This document shows positions 32,916 to 44,920 of a DNA stretch of 64,000 nucleotides, one piece after another. Every line of letters begins with the position of its first letter. The stretch's first letter is position 1. Source of the DNA: Rhinopithecus roxellana (lineage: Eukaryota; Chordata; Mammalia; Primates; Cercopithecidae); NCBI RefSeq assembly GCF_007565055.1, contig NC_044555.1:37612235-37676234 (forward strand), in the 5' to 3' direction. A program made the translations under genes and the position numbers. The notes under the pieces are model-generated. The model was given only the letters and a program-made list of their open reading frames with translations, did no database searches and had not been told where the DNA came from.

Positions 32916-35900
32916 TCATTCCTGAGTTAATTCACTTATAGTAATAGTCTCCAACTCCATCCAGGTTGCTGCAAACGCCACTATTTCATTCCTTTTTATG
33001 ATTGAGTAGTATTCCATGGTGTATATATACCACATTTGCTTTATCCAATCGTGTATTGATGGGCGTTTGGGCTGCTTCTGTATTTTTGCAATTGCAAATT
33101 GTGTTTCTATAAACATGTGTGTGTAAATGTCTTTTTCATATAATGAGCTCTTTTCTTCTGGGTATATACCAAGTAGTGGGACTGCTGAATCAAATGGTAG
33201 GTCTATTTTTAGTTCTTTAAGGATTCTTTCTCTATTTCCCATAGTGGTTGTATTAGTTCACATCCCCACTAGCAGTGTAAAAGTGTTTCCTTTTCAACAC
33301 ACCCATGTCGGCATCTATTATTCTTTGATTTTTAAATTATGGTCATTCTCAAAGTAATAAAGTGGTATTTCATTGTGGTTTTAATTTGTATTTCCCTGAT
33401 AATTAGTGATGTTGAACCATTTTAAATACATTTATTGGGGATTTTTAGATCTTCTTTTGAGAATTGTCTATTCATGTTCTTTGCCCACTTTTTGATGGGG
33501 TTACTCGTTGTTTGTTTTTTTCTTGCTGATTTAAGTTCCTTGTACATTCTGGATGTTTGTCGGATGCATAGTTTGTGAATATTTATCCCCTTCTGTGGAA
33601 GTCTGTTTACTCTGCTGCTGACTATTTCTTTTGCTGTGCAGAAGCTTTTTCGTTCCATCAGGTCCCATTTACTTGTTTTTGTTTTTACTGCATTAGCTTT
33701 TGAGTTTTTGGTCATGAAGATTTTGCCTCAGCCAAAGTCTAGAAGAGGTTTATCAATGTAATCTTATAGAATTTTTATAGTTTCAGGTCTTAGATTTAAG
33801 TCTTTGATCCATCTTTGGTTGATTTTTGTATAAGATGGGAGATGTATAAATTTTAGAATTTTTTTTCTAGTTCTGTGAAGAATGGCAATGTTACTTTGAT
33901 GGGAATTACACTGAATCTGTAGATTGCTTTCGGCAGTATGGTGATTTTCACAATATTGATTCTACCCATTCATGAGCATGGTATGTGTTTCGCTCTGTTT
34001 GTGTTGTCAATGATTTCTTTCAACAGGGTTTTGTAGTTTTCCTTATAGAGGTCTTTCACCTCCTTGGATAGGTATTTTATTTTATTTTTTTTTACAGCTT
34101 TTGTAAAAGGAATTGAGTTCTTTATTTGATTCTTAGTTTGGTCGTTTTTGGTGCATACCAGTGCTACTGATTTGTGTACACTGATTTTGTATCCTGAAAC
34201 TTTACTGAATTCATTGATCAGATCTAGGAGCTTTTAGGATGAGTCTTTAAGGTTTTCTAGGTATACAATCATATCTTCTGTCAAACAGTGATAGTTTGAC
34301 TTCCTTGTTACTGATCTGGATGCTGTTTATTCACCTTCTTGTCTGATTGCTATGGCTAGGACTTCCAGTCCTATGTTGAATAGAAGTGGTAAAAATGGGC
34401 ATCCTTGTCTTATTCCATTTCTCAGGGTGCATGTTTTTACCTTTTTCTCATTTGGTATAATGTTGGCTGTGAGTTTTTCATAGATGACTTTTATTGAGGT
34501 ATGTCCCTTTTATGCCAATTTTGCTGAGAGTTTTAATCATAAAGAAATGATGGATTTTTGTCAAAAGCTTTTTTATGCATCTACTGAGATGATCATATGA
34601 TTTTATTTAAATTCTGTATGTGATGTACTGTATTTATTGACTTATTTAAGGTAAACCATGCCTGTATCCCTGGTAGAAAACCCTCTTGATCAAAGTGTAT
34701 TATCTTTGTGATATGCTGTTAGATTCAGTCCACTAGTATTTTCTTTTTAGGATTTTTGCATCTATGTTCATCAGGGATATTGGTCTGTATTAGTAGTAGT
34801 AGTTGCTGTTACGTCCTTCCCTGGTTTTAGAATTAGGCTGATACTAACTTCACAGAATGATTTAGGGAAGATTCCCTCTTTATCTTTTGGAATAGTTATA
34901 GTAAGATTGGTGCCAATTCTTCTTTGAATGTCTAATAGAATTCAGCTGTGAATCCATCTGGTCCTGGACTTTTTTTGTTGGCAATTTTAAAATTACTATT
35001 TCAATCTTGTTACTTGTTATTGGTCTGTTCAGAGTTTCTATTTATTCCTGATTTGTTCTGGCAGAGTTGTATATTTTCAGGAATGTATCCATCTTCTCTA
35101 GATTTCCTAGTTTGTGTACATAAATGTGTTCGTAGTAGCCTTGAATTATGTTTTGTATTTCTGTGGTATCTGTTGTAATATCTCTCAATTCATTTCTAGT
35201 TGAGCTTGTTTGCATCTTCTCTTTTCTTGGTTAATCTCAGTAATGGCCTATCCATTTTGTTTATCGTTTCAGATAACCAGTTTTTTGTTTCCTTTATCTT
35301 TTGTATTGTTTTTGTTTCAATTTCATTTAGTTCTGCTCTGATCTTTGTTATTTCTTTCTTCTGCTGGGTTTGGACTTCGTTTGTTCTTGTTTCTCTAGTT
35401 CCTTGAGGCGAAACCTTAGATTATCTATTTGAACTCTTTCAGACTTTTTGATGTAGGCATTTAATGCTATCAGCTTTCCTCTTAGCACCACTTTTGCTGT
35501 ATCCCAGAGTTTTTGATAAGTTCTGTCACTGTTATTGTTCAGGTCAAATAATTTTTTAATTTCAATATTGATTTCATTATTGACCCAAGGATCATTCGAG
35601 AGCAGATTATTTAATTTCCATGTATTTGTATAGTTTTGAGGGTTTCTTTTAGAGTTAATTTCCAGTTTTGTTTCACTGTGGTCTGAGAGGATACTTGATA
35701 TAATTTTGATTTTCTTCAATTTATTGAGACTTGTGTTGTGGTCAATTATATGTCCTATCTTAGAGAATGTTCCATGTGCTGAAGGAAACAATTTATATTC
35801 TGCTGTTGGGTAGAATGTTCTGTAAATGTCTGTTAAGTCCATCTGTTCTAGGGTATACTTTAAGTCCATTGTTTCTTTTTAGACTTTCTGTCTTGATGAC

Positions 35901-36365
35901 CTGTTTAGTGCTGTCAGTAGAGTACTGAAGTCCCATACTATTATTGTGTTGTCATCTATCTCATTTCTTAGGTCTAGTAGTAATTGTTTTATCAATTTGG
36001 GTGTTTCAATGTTAGGTGCATTTTTATTGAAGATTGTGATATTTTCTTGTTGGTCTATTTCTTTTCATCATTATATGATGTTATTTTTCATTTTTTTATT
36101 GTTTTTGCTGTAAGTCTATTTTGCTTGATATAAGAATGGCTACTCCTTGTTGCTTTTAGTTTCCATTAACAAGAAATATATTTTTCCATGCCATTACCTT
36201 AAGTTTATATGAGTCCTTATGTGGTAGGTGGGTCTCTTAAAGACAGCAGATACTTGGTTGGTGAATTTTTATCCATTCTGCCATTATGCATATTTTAAGT
36301 GGAGCACTTAGTCCATTTACATTCAATGTTAGTGTTGAGATGTGAGGTACTGTTGTTTTCCTCAT
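32916..36365 (-). pseudogene. L1 ORF2 remnant, minus
   Basis: The start ATG (36363-36365, minus) precedes a frame reading HISTLTLNVNGLSAPLK, the L1 endonuclease N-terminus. An endonuclease stretch lies at 35348-35869 (173 codons, including YTLEQMDLTDIYRTFYPTA). The C-terminal segment (33422-33715 and 32916-33242) ends with a stop at 32916, containing VPLLGIYPEEKSSLYEKD and KQMWYIYTMEYYSIIKRNE. The length of about 3.45 kb is some 375 bp short of an intact ORF2, so there are internal deletions as well as frameshifts. Confidence 0.85.
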
Positions 36366-36429
36366 GCTAGTTATTGCCTTAATACCTTGTTTTATTTTTT
36401 TAAATTCTGTTGTTGTTTTATAGGCCCTG

Positions 36430-37330
36430 TGAGATTTATGCTGTAAGGAGGCTCGATTTTGGTGTATTTTGAGGTTTTGTTTCAAGATTTAGAACTCCTT
36501 TAAGCATTTCTTGTAGTGCTAGTTTAGTAGTGGTGAATTATCTCATCATTTGTTTGTCTGAAAAAGACTTTACCTCTCCTTCATTTATGAAGCTTAGTTT
36601 TGGTGGATACAAAATTGTTGGCTGACAATTTTTTTAAGGAAGTTAAAAATGGGACCCCAATCCCTTCTGACTTGTAAGGTTTCTGCTGAGAAGTCTGTTA
36701 TTAATCTGATAGGTTTTTCTGAATAGGTTATCTGATGTTTTTATTTCACAGCTCTTAAGATTCTTTTATTTGTTTTGACTTTCAATAACCTCATGACTAC
36801 ATGCCTGGAAGATGATCTTTTTGTGATGAATTTCCCAGGTGTTCTTTGAGCTTCTTGCATTTGAATGTGTAGATCTCTAGCAAAGTCTAGGAAGCCTTCT
36901 TCAATTATTCCCTCAAATAAGTTTTCCAAACTGTTAGATTTCTCTTCTTCCTCAGGAACACCAATTATTTTTAGATTTGGTCATTTAACACGATCCCAAA
37001 TTTCTTGGAGGCTTTGTTTATTTTTTAAAATTCTTATTTTTTTGTCTTTGTCTCATTGGGTTAATTTGAAAGCCTTGTCTTTGAGCTCTGAAGGTCTTTC
37101 TTCTGTTTGTTTTAGTCTATTGTTGGAAATTTTAATGGCATTTTGTATTTCTCTAAAGTGTGTCTTTCATTTTCAGAAATTGTTAGTGTATTTTCTTTGT
37201 GATATATATTTCTCTTGGGAAGTTTTCATCTAAATCCTCCATTGTTTTTTAATTTCTTTAAGTTGGTTTTCACCTTTCTCTGGTATCTCCTTGCATAGCT
37301 TAATAATCCACCTTCTGAATTGTTTTCAAT
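36430..37330 (-). pseudogene. L1 ORF1 remnant, minus (approximate ends)
   Basis: An open piece at 36741-36929 carries FEGIIEEGFLDFARDLHIQM and RSSSRHVVMRLLKVKTNKR, the end of the RRM and start of the C-terminal domain of L1 ORF1p. The upstream coiled-coil part is frameshifted. Ends are inferred from order within the element and are not exact. Confidence 0.7.
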
Positions 37331-39075
37331 TCAGAAAAATTTCTTCTTGATTTGGATACATTGCTGGCAAGCTGTTGTGATCTTTTGGGGGTGTTATAGA
37401 ACCTTGTTTTGTCATATTGCCTGGACTGTTTTTCTGGTTCCTTCTAATTTGGGTAGACTATTTCAGTGGAGAGGCCTGAAACTTAAGTCTTGCTGTTCAG
37501 ATTCTCTTGTCCCGTGGGGTGATTCCTTGATGTGGTGGTCTCCTCCTTCCCCTAGGGATGTGGCTTCCTAAGAGCTGAACAGCAGTGATTGTTATTGCTC
37601 TTCTGGGTCTAGCCACCCAGTGCGGCCACCAGGCTCCAGGCTGGTGCTGGGGGATGTCTGCAAAGTGTCCTGTAATGTGATCTGTCTTCAGGTCTCCCAG
37701 TAGTGGATACCAGCGTCTGCTCTGGTAGAGGTGGCAGGGGAGTGAAGTAGACTCTGTGAGAGTCCTTGTTTGTAGATATGTTCAGTTTGCTGGCTTTCTC
37801 GAATGCTGATTCTTCTAGCAGTGAAGTTGTCCTTTGTACACACTCAGGGCCTCTGGTTAGCCTGGATGTTGCAAATAGTGTAATTAGGTGTTGTCGTCTC
37901 CATCCTGGGATCAAGATCATTTTGTCCTGAGTTGCTGTAATGGCATGAGTTGGTTGGCCTCCACCCAAGAGGTGATGCTTCCAAGAGAGCACCAGCTGTG
38001 GTAGTACTAGGGAACTCTAATCCAACCCTAAGATGGCCATGGTAAGTATTTTGGTTTCTCAGGTGGTGGACAGAGCCATAAAGCTCCCAAGAGTTTCTAT
38101 GTTTTGTGCTCAGCTACCAAGACATATAGGGACATACCTTCAGGTGGAGGCAGGGTTGGGTGAATCTGGACACTCCTTGGGTGGGGCTTGCCATAGCCAC
38201 CGTGAAGGATAAGGGGTGACTCTCATGCCAATGTGGATATGTTCCAGAGGGGATCTTGGCTGCCTCTGCTGTATGATATAGTTTGCCAGAGGAGTGGGGG
38301 ACAGTCAGCAGTGAGAGGTCTCACCCAGCTCCCATGCAGTTGTTGAGGTCAGTTTCACTTCTGCAGTGCCCCACTCAGACCATGCCCTAAGCCGTGATCT
38401 ACACCACTGATACAGCAAGCATGGCTTTTGGATCTCACCCTTTCCCACCTGCCCACTTGGCAGCTCCTGTGGTACTGCACTCACTCATATCTGCAGCAAC
38501 TCCCACTCATCCCCCGGACCCTGATCAAGAAAATTTGTGTCCACTCAAAACTGCTGCCAGGTTTAGTTGGGAGCTTCCTTTGCCCCATGACCCTTCCTTA
38601 ATTCTAGTGTCTGCTTTCCCCAAGGGTTCCTGTGAGATAAGAGTTAGGATTGGCTTATCTGGGCTCAAGCTGGAGACTGGAAATGCGGGCAAGGCACTTC
38701 CTGCTGCTACTTCTACTTTTATATTTCACTCAACTCTATATCCATTTCATCTTTAGGTAAGGTTAAATCCTTTTCGCATGACCTAGATTTTCAGATTCCC
38801 CAGTGGGGCCGTGTATTCAGAAGTAGGTTTCCTCCCTCTCACATTTTGGGAACTCACATTTTTTTTTTTTTTTTTTTTTTGCCTGTTTTGTGGAATTTGC
38901 AGTGGTGTGCCACTTCTTTCAAAGGATCTTTGAATTCTTTTGGTTTTCCTGATACGTTTCTGCAGTGGTCCCTTGAGTGAAAAATCATCGTGTGTCTCCA
39001 CATGCTGTTTTGTTTGTTCATGTGGGAGCTGCATGATAGCCCTGTCTCCTATCTGCCATCTTTCCCAGATCTCCT
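37331..39075 (-). promoter_or_regulatory. L1 5' UTR, minus (ancestral internal promoter)
   Basis: About 1.7 kb, GC-richer than the ORFs, with landmarks (minus strand) AGAGTTGAGTGAAATATAAAAG, GAGCCCAGATAAGCCAATCC and GACCACTGCAGAAACGTATC. Open frames on both strands (38394-38756 plus, 37609-37992 and 38783-39163 minus) lie inside this untranslated region. Confidence 0.7.
38859..38880. repeat. T22 homopolymer in L1 5' UTR
   Basis: An uninterrupted T run with L1 5' UTR text on both sides. It is likely an expanded short A-tract of the minus-strand element. Confidence 0.85.
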
Positions 39076-39384
39076 TAGCTGTCATTTTCAAAAGTTGTTG
39101 TTTAAATGTAGGACCATTATTCCAATCATATGCTAATAATATAGTGATTATAACTGAATTCAAGTACTGTTTATACTAGCAAACAAAGATCTTTATAATT
39201 TTGACTCCTTTCTTAAAAGAAAGAAAATTAACTTGACCACAAGAAAATGAGAGTAAAGTAAGTGACTGACAATGACTGACCATTTCTAACCTTTGTTGGA
39301 AATATTAACGGTAGCCTTTGTTCTCATTCCCTTTAGTGACACAGTGTGAACGCATTTGTACTGTCATTAGAAAGTCTGTGAAAG

Positions 39385-39682
39385 TTGCCAGGCATGGTGG
39401 CTCACATCTGTAATCCCAGCACTTTGGGAGGCCACGGTGGACAGATCACCTGAGGTCAAGAGTTCGAGACCAGCCTGGTCAACGTGGTGAAACCCCGTAT
39501 CTCCTAAAAATACAGAAATTAACCAGGTGTAGTGGCAGGCACCTGTAATCCCAGCTACTCGAGTGGCTGAGGCAGGAAAATCTCTTGAACCTGGGAAGCA
39601 GAGGTTGCAGTGAGTTGAGATCACACCACTGTACTCCAGCCTGAGTGACAGAGCAAAACTCAAAAAAAAAGAGAAAAAAAAT
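39385..39682 (+). mobile_element. AluS-like element
   Basis: Complete dimeric Alu (GCCAGGCATGGTGGCTCACAT ... CTGAGTGACAGAGCAAAACTC) with a diverged A tail. Diagnostic GTTCGAGACCAGCCTGGTCAA indicates the S class. The imperfect duplication TCTGTGAAAG (39375-39384) and TCTTTGAAAG (39683-39692) flanks it. CpG sites are mostly decayed, so it is older than the AluY copies. Confidence 0.9.
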
Positions 39683-39692
39683 TCTTTGAAAG

Positions 39693-40650
39693 CCACTACT
39701 GTCTATAAACAGGCTTTTGAAAACCCTATCACATATATAAGGGGCCATGTTCACAGTGGTCATTACAGTTATTTCTTGGTAGTTAAAATGAGAGGATGAT
39801 GACAAAATAAGCTTTTTCTAATTTAAAATTGTTTTTGATTGTATACAAAGGCTTAAAGGCATGCGATATACTTAAATATCATCGTCCATCTCTCTCACTC
39901 TCTCGCTAACTGCTTTTGGCAAGGGACATAATGAGTATGTTAAACTAGGGTATATTTAGAATTGGTAGACTGAGGAGAATTCTTATAACCCAAATGTCAG
40001 TATTGGATATACTGCAGCTGTACAATGAGAAGCCTCCGAAAAGAGATTATTCTACTTTTGCTTTTTCAGAATCCTGTGGCTGAGGCAAAGGAAGAGATAT
40101 GAAAAATGGCTTAAAATGATTTATTGTAAAACATAGGCCTTGACTACTAACCTAGAAAGTAGCAGTAGGAAAGATGTCACAATTTTATGAAATGAACATA
40201 AAGTAGGAAATGAACAAGCTTTGGAGTTCCCAAAGTTCCCTTCTTCAGTTAGTACCTTCATCTTGCAGGAAGAACTTCTCATTCCTCCAAAGCAGATGTA
40301 TTCAATGTTTTTCTATGCCAGGCTAATAAAAGACTTTTCATTGTTAAAATATTGGAGCCTCAGGTTAAAACTCATTGCAAGGTACTTTGATTTTAATGAA
40401 GAATTTGGGAAAATAGTGTACATGAAGAGCTTTCTGTTTGTAGTGATTGCCTTAAAAGGTAATTCAGTTCCTGTCAGAAGTCAGCAATTAGGGTTTTAAA
40501 TGAAAGATGCTATCAAAAATAACAGCAGCATTTGGATGTTTCATAGATTCTCTGGAAATACACATTTCATGTGCAATATATGGCATTATAACTGTTATTT
40601 GGCATCTCTCACATGGTAAGTCAAATTGCTGTAGAAAAAAAAAGTTTCAG
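39693..40650. other. Unassigned DNA
   Basis: No repeat or exon recognised. The 92-codon open frame at 40221-40499 has no recognisable domain, start context or splice-site support. Confidence 0.4.
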
Positions 40651-40654
40651 CCAT

Positions 40655-40795
40655 AAGAGGCAGAGATTCTGGGCCTTATTTGTAAAATGGGAATAGTATT
40701 TCCTCATAGGTTTGCTAGGAGACCAAATAGGATAATACATTCAGATGTGCTTTGTGAATTGTAAATTGCTCAGCAGATATTAATTCTAATTCCAG
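40655..40795 (+). repeat. MIR fragment, plus orientation
   Basis: TTATTTGTAAAATGGGAATAG, TCCTCATAGGTTTGCTAGGAG, ACCAAATAGGATAATACATTC and CAGATATTAATTC match the MIR 3' half in order. Confidence 0.7.
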
Positions 40796-41345
40796 CGTCA
40801 TGTGCAATTAGTTCTTGTAAGAATGTTTTTTTCACCAATATCCTAAACTTCCTGGTGAAACCAGGTATGCACTTTCATTTGATCACAGATAAAAAAAAGA
40901 CAAATTATTCTCTGTAGCCAATAGGAGATCAATTTTTTTAAATGAGAAAGGCAATATAATTGGAGCTAGTCTAAACCATCACAGACATCTTTCAAGAAAT
41001 GGCCTCATTTTTACCTATAACTGGAATTCAATTTATGTTGTTTTGTATTTCTGAACAAATATAAGAGATCAGGAAAAATATGTGTTCTCTGGCTTTTCTT
41101 TGGTTCTCTCATGTGACTTTCTGAATCAGCCTTTGCTGGGGAGAAGTTTCAAAGAAATTTGCAATCACTCTCTCATATTCATCTTCTGAGGTAGTGTGCA
41201 AGAGGTCTCAGTGTATGAACAAGAAAACTAGAACTGAACATTAAAATTAATATAACTTTCAAGTATATAATATTGTCTTAATTAACAATGATTTAAACTT
41301 ATCAGTTGAATTATTTAATTAAAGAATACAATAATTTTATTTCCT
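40796..41345. other. Unassigned AT-rich DNA
   Basis: No repeat or gene recognised. Confidence 0.4.
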
Positions 41346-41347
41346 AA

Positions 41348-41495
41348 GGCATATATATATAGCTATTATATATAGGTGTATATATATATAGGTATTATAT
41401 ATAGGTGTATATATATGTATTATATATAGATGTATATATAGTTATTATATATATAGGTGTATATATAGGTATATATATAGGTACTATATATAGGT
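41348..41495. repeat. AT-rich minisatellite
   Basis: About five tandem copies of a unit close to TATTATATATAGGTGTATATA, with length variation between 22 and 38 bp. Surrounding DNA to about 41700 is also highly AT-rich and partly self-complementary. Confidence 0.85.
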
Positions 41496-43834
41496 AATTG
41501 AACTTTTGAACTGCTGTCTTATAAATGTAATAATTCATGTTATATTTCATTAACATATTATTCTGAATTCAATTATTGTTTAGAGGAAGTTAGTTCTAAA
41601 AATTATATGTAATTATAATTATATGAATATTTTTGTATATTTATAATACAATTATATAAATATATATAATTATATGAAATTATGTATGTATAAAATATTT
41701 ACAGGCAACAATTTTTGATATGTACTCAATTAAATAAATATACTCTATGATTTTATACTATGCATTCATAGTTTTTTAAAAATAATTTTTATTTTAATTG
41801 TGTCATTGGGGTTGCAGTTCTTTTTTTCCCTCTCTTGTTATAAATTAATTATTTATTATGACTCTACTAAAATTCAAACCTTCTAATATGTGCTATCCAG
41901 ACTCATGATTCTATTAAACTCTCTACTAATAAAACATATATGTAGTTTGATACAGAAATAAATGTTTTCACTTATTGAAAATAAAAACTTGAAATAACCA
42001 TTTTCTTGGCTTTGGATAAGAGACCAGACCCTATACATTCTTTCTTTATTTGAGCCTTGTCTAAAGCTGCGATGGTTACCAAAATTTTCACAAAGACTGA
42101 CTCCCTGTTTCTAGCATGCAACTTCATGGATAAGCGCTATAATGACAAGGACCAGAGAGTATGCTTTCATTATACTTCTCAATCTCATTTCCTGCCTGAG
42201 ACAGCTGGACATTTTTACTGGTGGAAGAGGAAAGAAGGACTTCCACAATACTTTGCACACTGTAAATTCTCAATGTGTTTGTTGAACAAATGTAAAATAT
42301 TTGCCAATTCCTCAAGCAAATGCCTTATTTCCCACGTCCTATATCATAATGCACATTCATGTTAATGAATATACTACAAGTGCATGTGTACAATACAAAA
42401 ATGTTTCATTTCACTAGAACTTGAGATGTCAAAAAGTAGCTGATTATCCTGAGTATAAACTTGCAGGGAATAAGGGATTGGTGGTAAGTTGTACAGTAGA
42501 ATGATATTTTTTGTGCACTGAAAAAGAAGAGGTAATTTCAGCACTTCATCTCATCGTGAAAAAGCATGGCTGTGGGAGCCATGTTAAAGCTGTGCAGGAA
42601 GTGCAAGGGAAGGAAAATCAAATAGGACAAAAAGCTAACTGACAAGAGCCATCTCTGGATTTGTTTATTATCTATACTGAAGTAAAAATTAAAGACGTAT
42701 TTTATCGGAGACATTTAAAATCATTTGATTTCATTACCCTTATATTAGAGAATTTATTTTTAATTTGAAATATGAATAAATTTACATGCAGTTCCTGAAA
42801 TCAGATCTTATAAGGGCATTAAAAATATAGTATTTAGTTAGAAACAAATACTTTTTATTACATTTTGTATTTACCATACAACAGAGGAGGTTCATATTTA
42901 TGTAGTTGTCACTGGTTATACAACGCGTTTCTACTATCTGTAAACTATATCTGCTTCATGTGGTAAGGCCAAAGGAAGGTAATATATGTTATATGAAAAC
43001 TGAACAGCCTAGTGTCTGACACTCACTAAATTGGAGACGTCATCTTCATTTTCATCATAACCATCATATCTTTCAAAGGTTAAAGAGTACGCTTTAATCC
43101 TGTTTTGTTCTTACTCTTTTATTAAGTTTGAATTTATACAGAAAAATAATCTAGCATCCTTTGAATTCCTTGACATGCCCTTCTTTTAGATTTTTCCTTT
43201 TCTGTTTTTAGTTCTAATAGCAGTTGCCAAATTTGGTGTGGTTTAGGTGTAACTGAACCCCACTGTATTGTATGAGAATTCCAGAGTAAGTAAAGTCCTT
43301 TGTTTTCATCGTTTTCCGGAGTAATTCACAGTCAACAAAGACCTATGTCCTGTTCCTACGCCTTAAGTGACAGCATAGATATAATAGTTTAGGTTATATT
43401 TTTCTGAACTGAGTTGTCACACTTCTATCTATCTTTAAGCTTTTCTTGAAGCTTATCTGATGCTTTTCTGTCAACTCAAATAGCCATGTTATATCTTCTC
43501 ATGGTTTAACACATCCACATACATTGGCATTTTTCTCATTTCATTTGACTCTGTGCCGTTTAAATTATCTGAGAGGTAAGGAACAGAGCCAGATAACACT
43601 GTACTCTGTTGTGCAGGCCTCCTGAAGATGTGTCCTAAAATAACTTAAGAAAGGGGCGTCTTTCAAGTATGCAGAATATAAGGCCACATTTGTGCTATTA
43701 TTTGAGGGATGCTATAACTCTTCCCTTGTCCTCAAATACTTTCTGCCACACACAAAAATGTCTCCATCCTCAACTTTCTGTATTGTGAATATGTTAAACA
43801 AATTTTAGAATGCTTTAGATCCTAATGGATTTCC
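41496..43834. other. Unassigned AT-rich DNA
   Basis: Mostly unrecognised. A short L2/MIR-like tail (TTGCACACTGTAAATTCTCAATGTGTTTGTTGAAC) lies near 42252. The open frame at 42057-42365 overlaps it and lacks a domain. Confidence 0.4.
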
Positions 43835-44055
43835 TTGGTTCAGGAGACCCAACTTAAACTTCATTTTATCTGGGAATACCTTCTTGACTCCTCTAGGTAA
43901 TTAGGCTTTGCCCCATTCTCCTACTGGTCCCTGTCTACACTTTAGTCATAGCACAAGACAAATTTACTTGTTTCCATGATAGCTGACACAGTGCCTGAAA
44001 GAAAAATGCTCTCAATACATATGGATCAACAAATAGGAAATAAATAAATGGGGCA
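43835..44055 (+). repeat. L2 3' end fragment, plus
   Basis: ACCTTCTTGACTCCTCTAGG, GGCTTTGCCCCATTCTCCTAC, CACTTTAGTCATAGCACAAG, GACACAGTGCCTGAAAGAA and CTCAATACATATGGATCAAC follow the L2 3' region order. Confidence 0.6.
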
Positions 44056-44419
44056 AATGCTTAGGGGAAATATTTTATTTTAAGCCTGAAATACCTCTCC
44101 ATGAAATATTTGATAAGATCTTCATGTGAGTTGATTTTTTAAGAATAGGGAGTTGTAAGGAGTGAGGGGAGTGGGTGTTATCTGTCATACAAATGAGAGG
44201 GGTGTTCTCTGTGGAAAGAAGTGTGGAAAAGATTGGTAGATACTTCTTAAAGCTTTTCTTAGAGCCTGACTGAATTAAATCTTTGCATACCTAATCATGT
44301 CCTCTTTACCATTCCACACTATCTTCTGTAAAACAAAAATAAAATTCTAAGCCCCTTAACCATCTGAATAAGCTCCTACTCTCGGCTAAGGGCATTCCAA
44401 AGTTAGCTTGAAAAACTAG

Positions 44420-44920
44420 TGTCAGGCCATGATGGGTATGGGGAGCTGGACATGCTTCATTACACCCTTTTTCCTTTCGGAATTACTGGTAGAACAGACT
44501 CTTTAAGCTTGATAAGAAACATTTACAATCTCTTCTCCCTGAGGCCTCTTACCTGGAGGCTTCATCTGCACGATAAAACCTTGGTCTCCACAACCACTTA
44601 TCACAACCCAGACATTCCTTTCTATTGGTAATAAGTCTTTCAACCAATTCACAATTAGAAAATCTTTGAATCCTTCTATGACTTGGAAGCTCCTGCTTCC
44701 CAGTTGTTCTGCCTTTCTGGACTGAACTAGTGGACATCATATATGCATTAACAGATGACTTCTGTCTCCATAAAATGTATAAAACAAAGTTGTGGCCCGA
44801 CCACCTTGGGCACATGTTCTTACAACCTCTGAGGCCTGTGTTAACAGGCCATTGGTCCATCATATTTGGCTGAGGATAAATCTCTTAAAATATTTTAGAG
44901 TTTGACTCTTTGTGTTGACA
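44420..44920 (+). mobile_element. ERV1-like LTR, subfamily unresolved
   Basis: Starts TGTCAGGCC and ends TTGACA, with a TATA-like ATAAAATGTATAAAACA near 44770, the ERV1-type segment CCCGACCACCTTGGGCACATGTTCT, and a poly(A) signal AATAAA-like motif with CTCTTAAAATATTTTAGAGTTTGACTC near the end. The text is typical of class I primate LTRs, but I cannot name it. No convincing 4-bp duplication (CTAG against CTTC), so one end may be wrong. Open frames inside are not genes. Confidence 0.6.

Larger units (their letters stand above)
32636..39075 (-). mobile_element. Full-length minus-strand L1 (L1P/L1PB group)
   Basis: A 6.4-kb LINE-1 read on the minus strand, bounded by the perfect 14-bp duplication TAGCTGTCATTTTC (32622-32635 and 39076-39089). 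The 3' tail is the T-rich run at 32636-32668. The 3' UTR follows to 32915, then ORF2 and ORF1, and the 5' UTR reaches 39075, with the GAAAGATGGCAGATAGGAGAC start region (minus strand) near 39065. A T22 run at 38859-38880 is an expanded A-tract inside the 5' UTR. Many stops make it inactive. Confidence 0.92.

Noticed and set aside
35348..35869. 173-codon minus-strand frame, the longest in the window
   Set aside because: It is a fragment of L1 ORF2 (endonuclease to linker region) within a dead full-length L1.
37609..39163. Open frames of 120-127 codons on both strands
   Set aside because: They lie in the 5' UTR of the minus-strand L1.
44549..44863. 104-codon minus-strand frame
   Set aside because: It lies antisense within an ERV1-like LTR and shows no retroviral or host domain.
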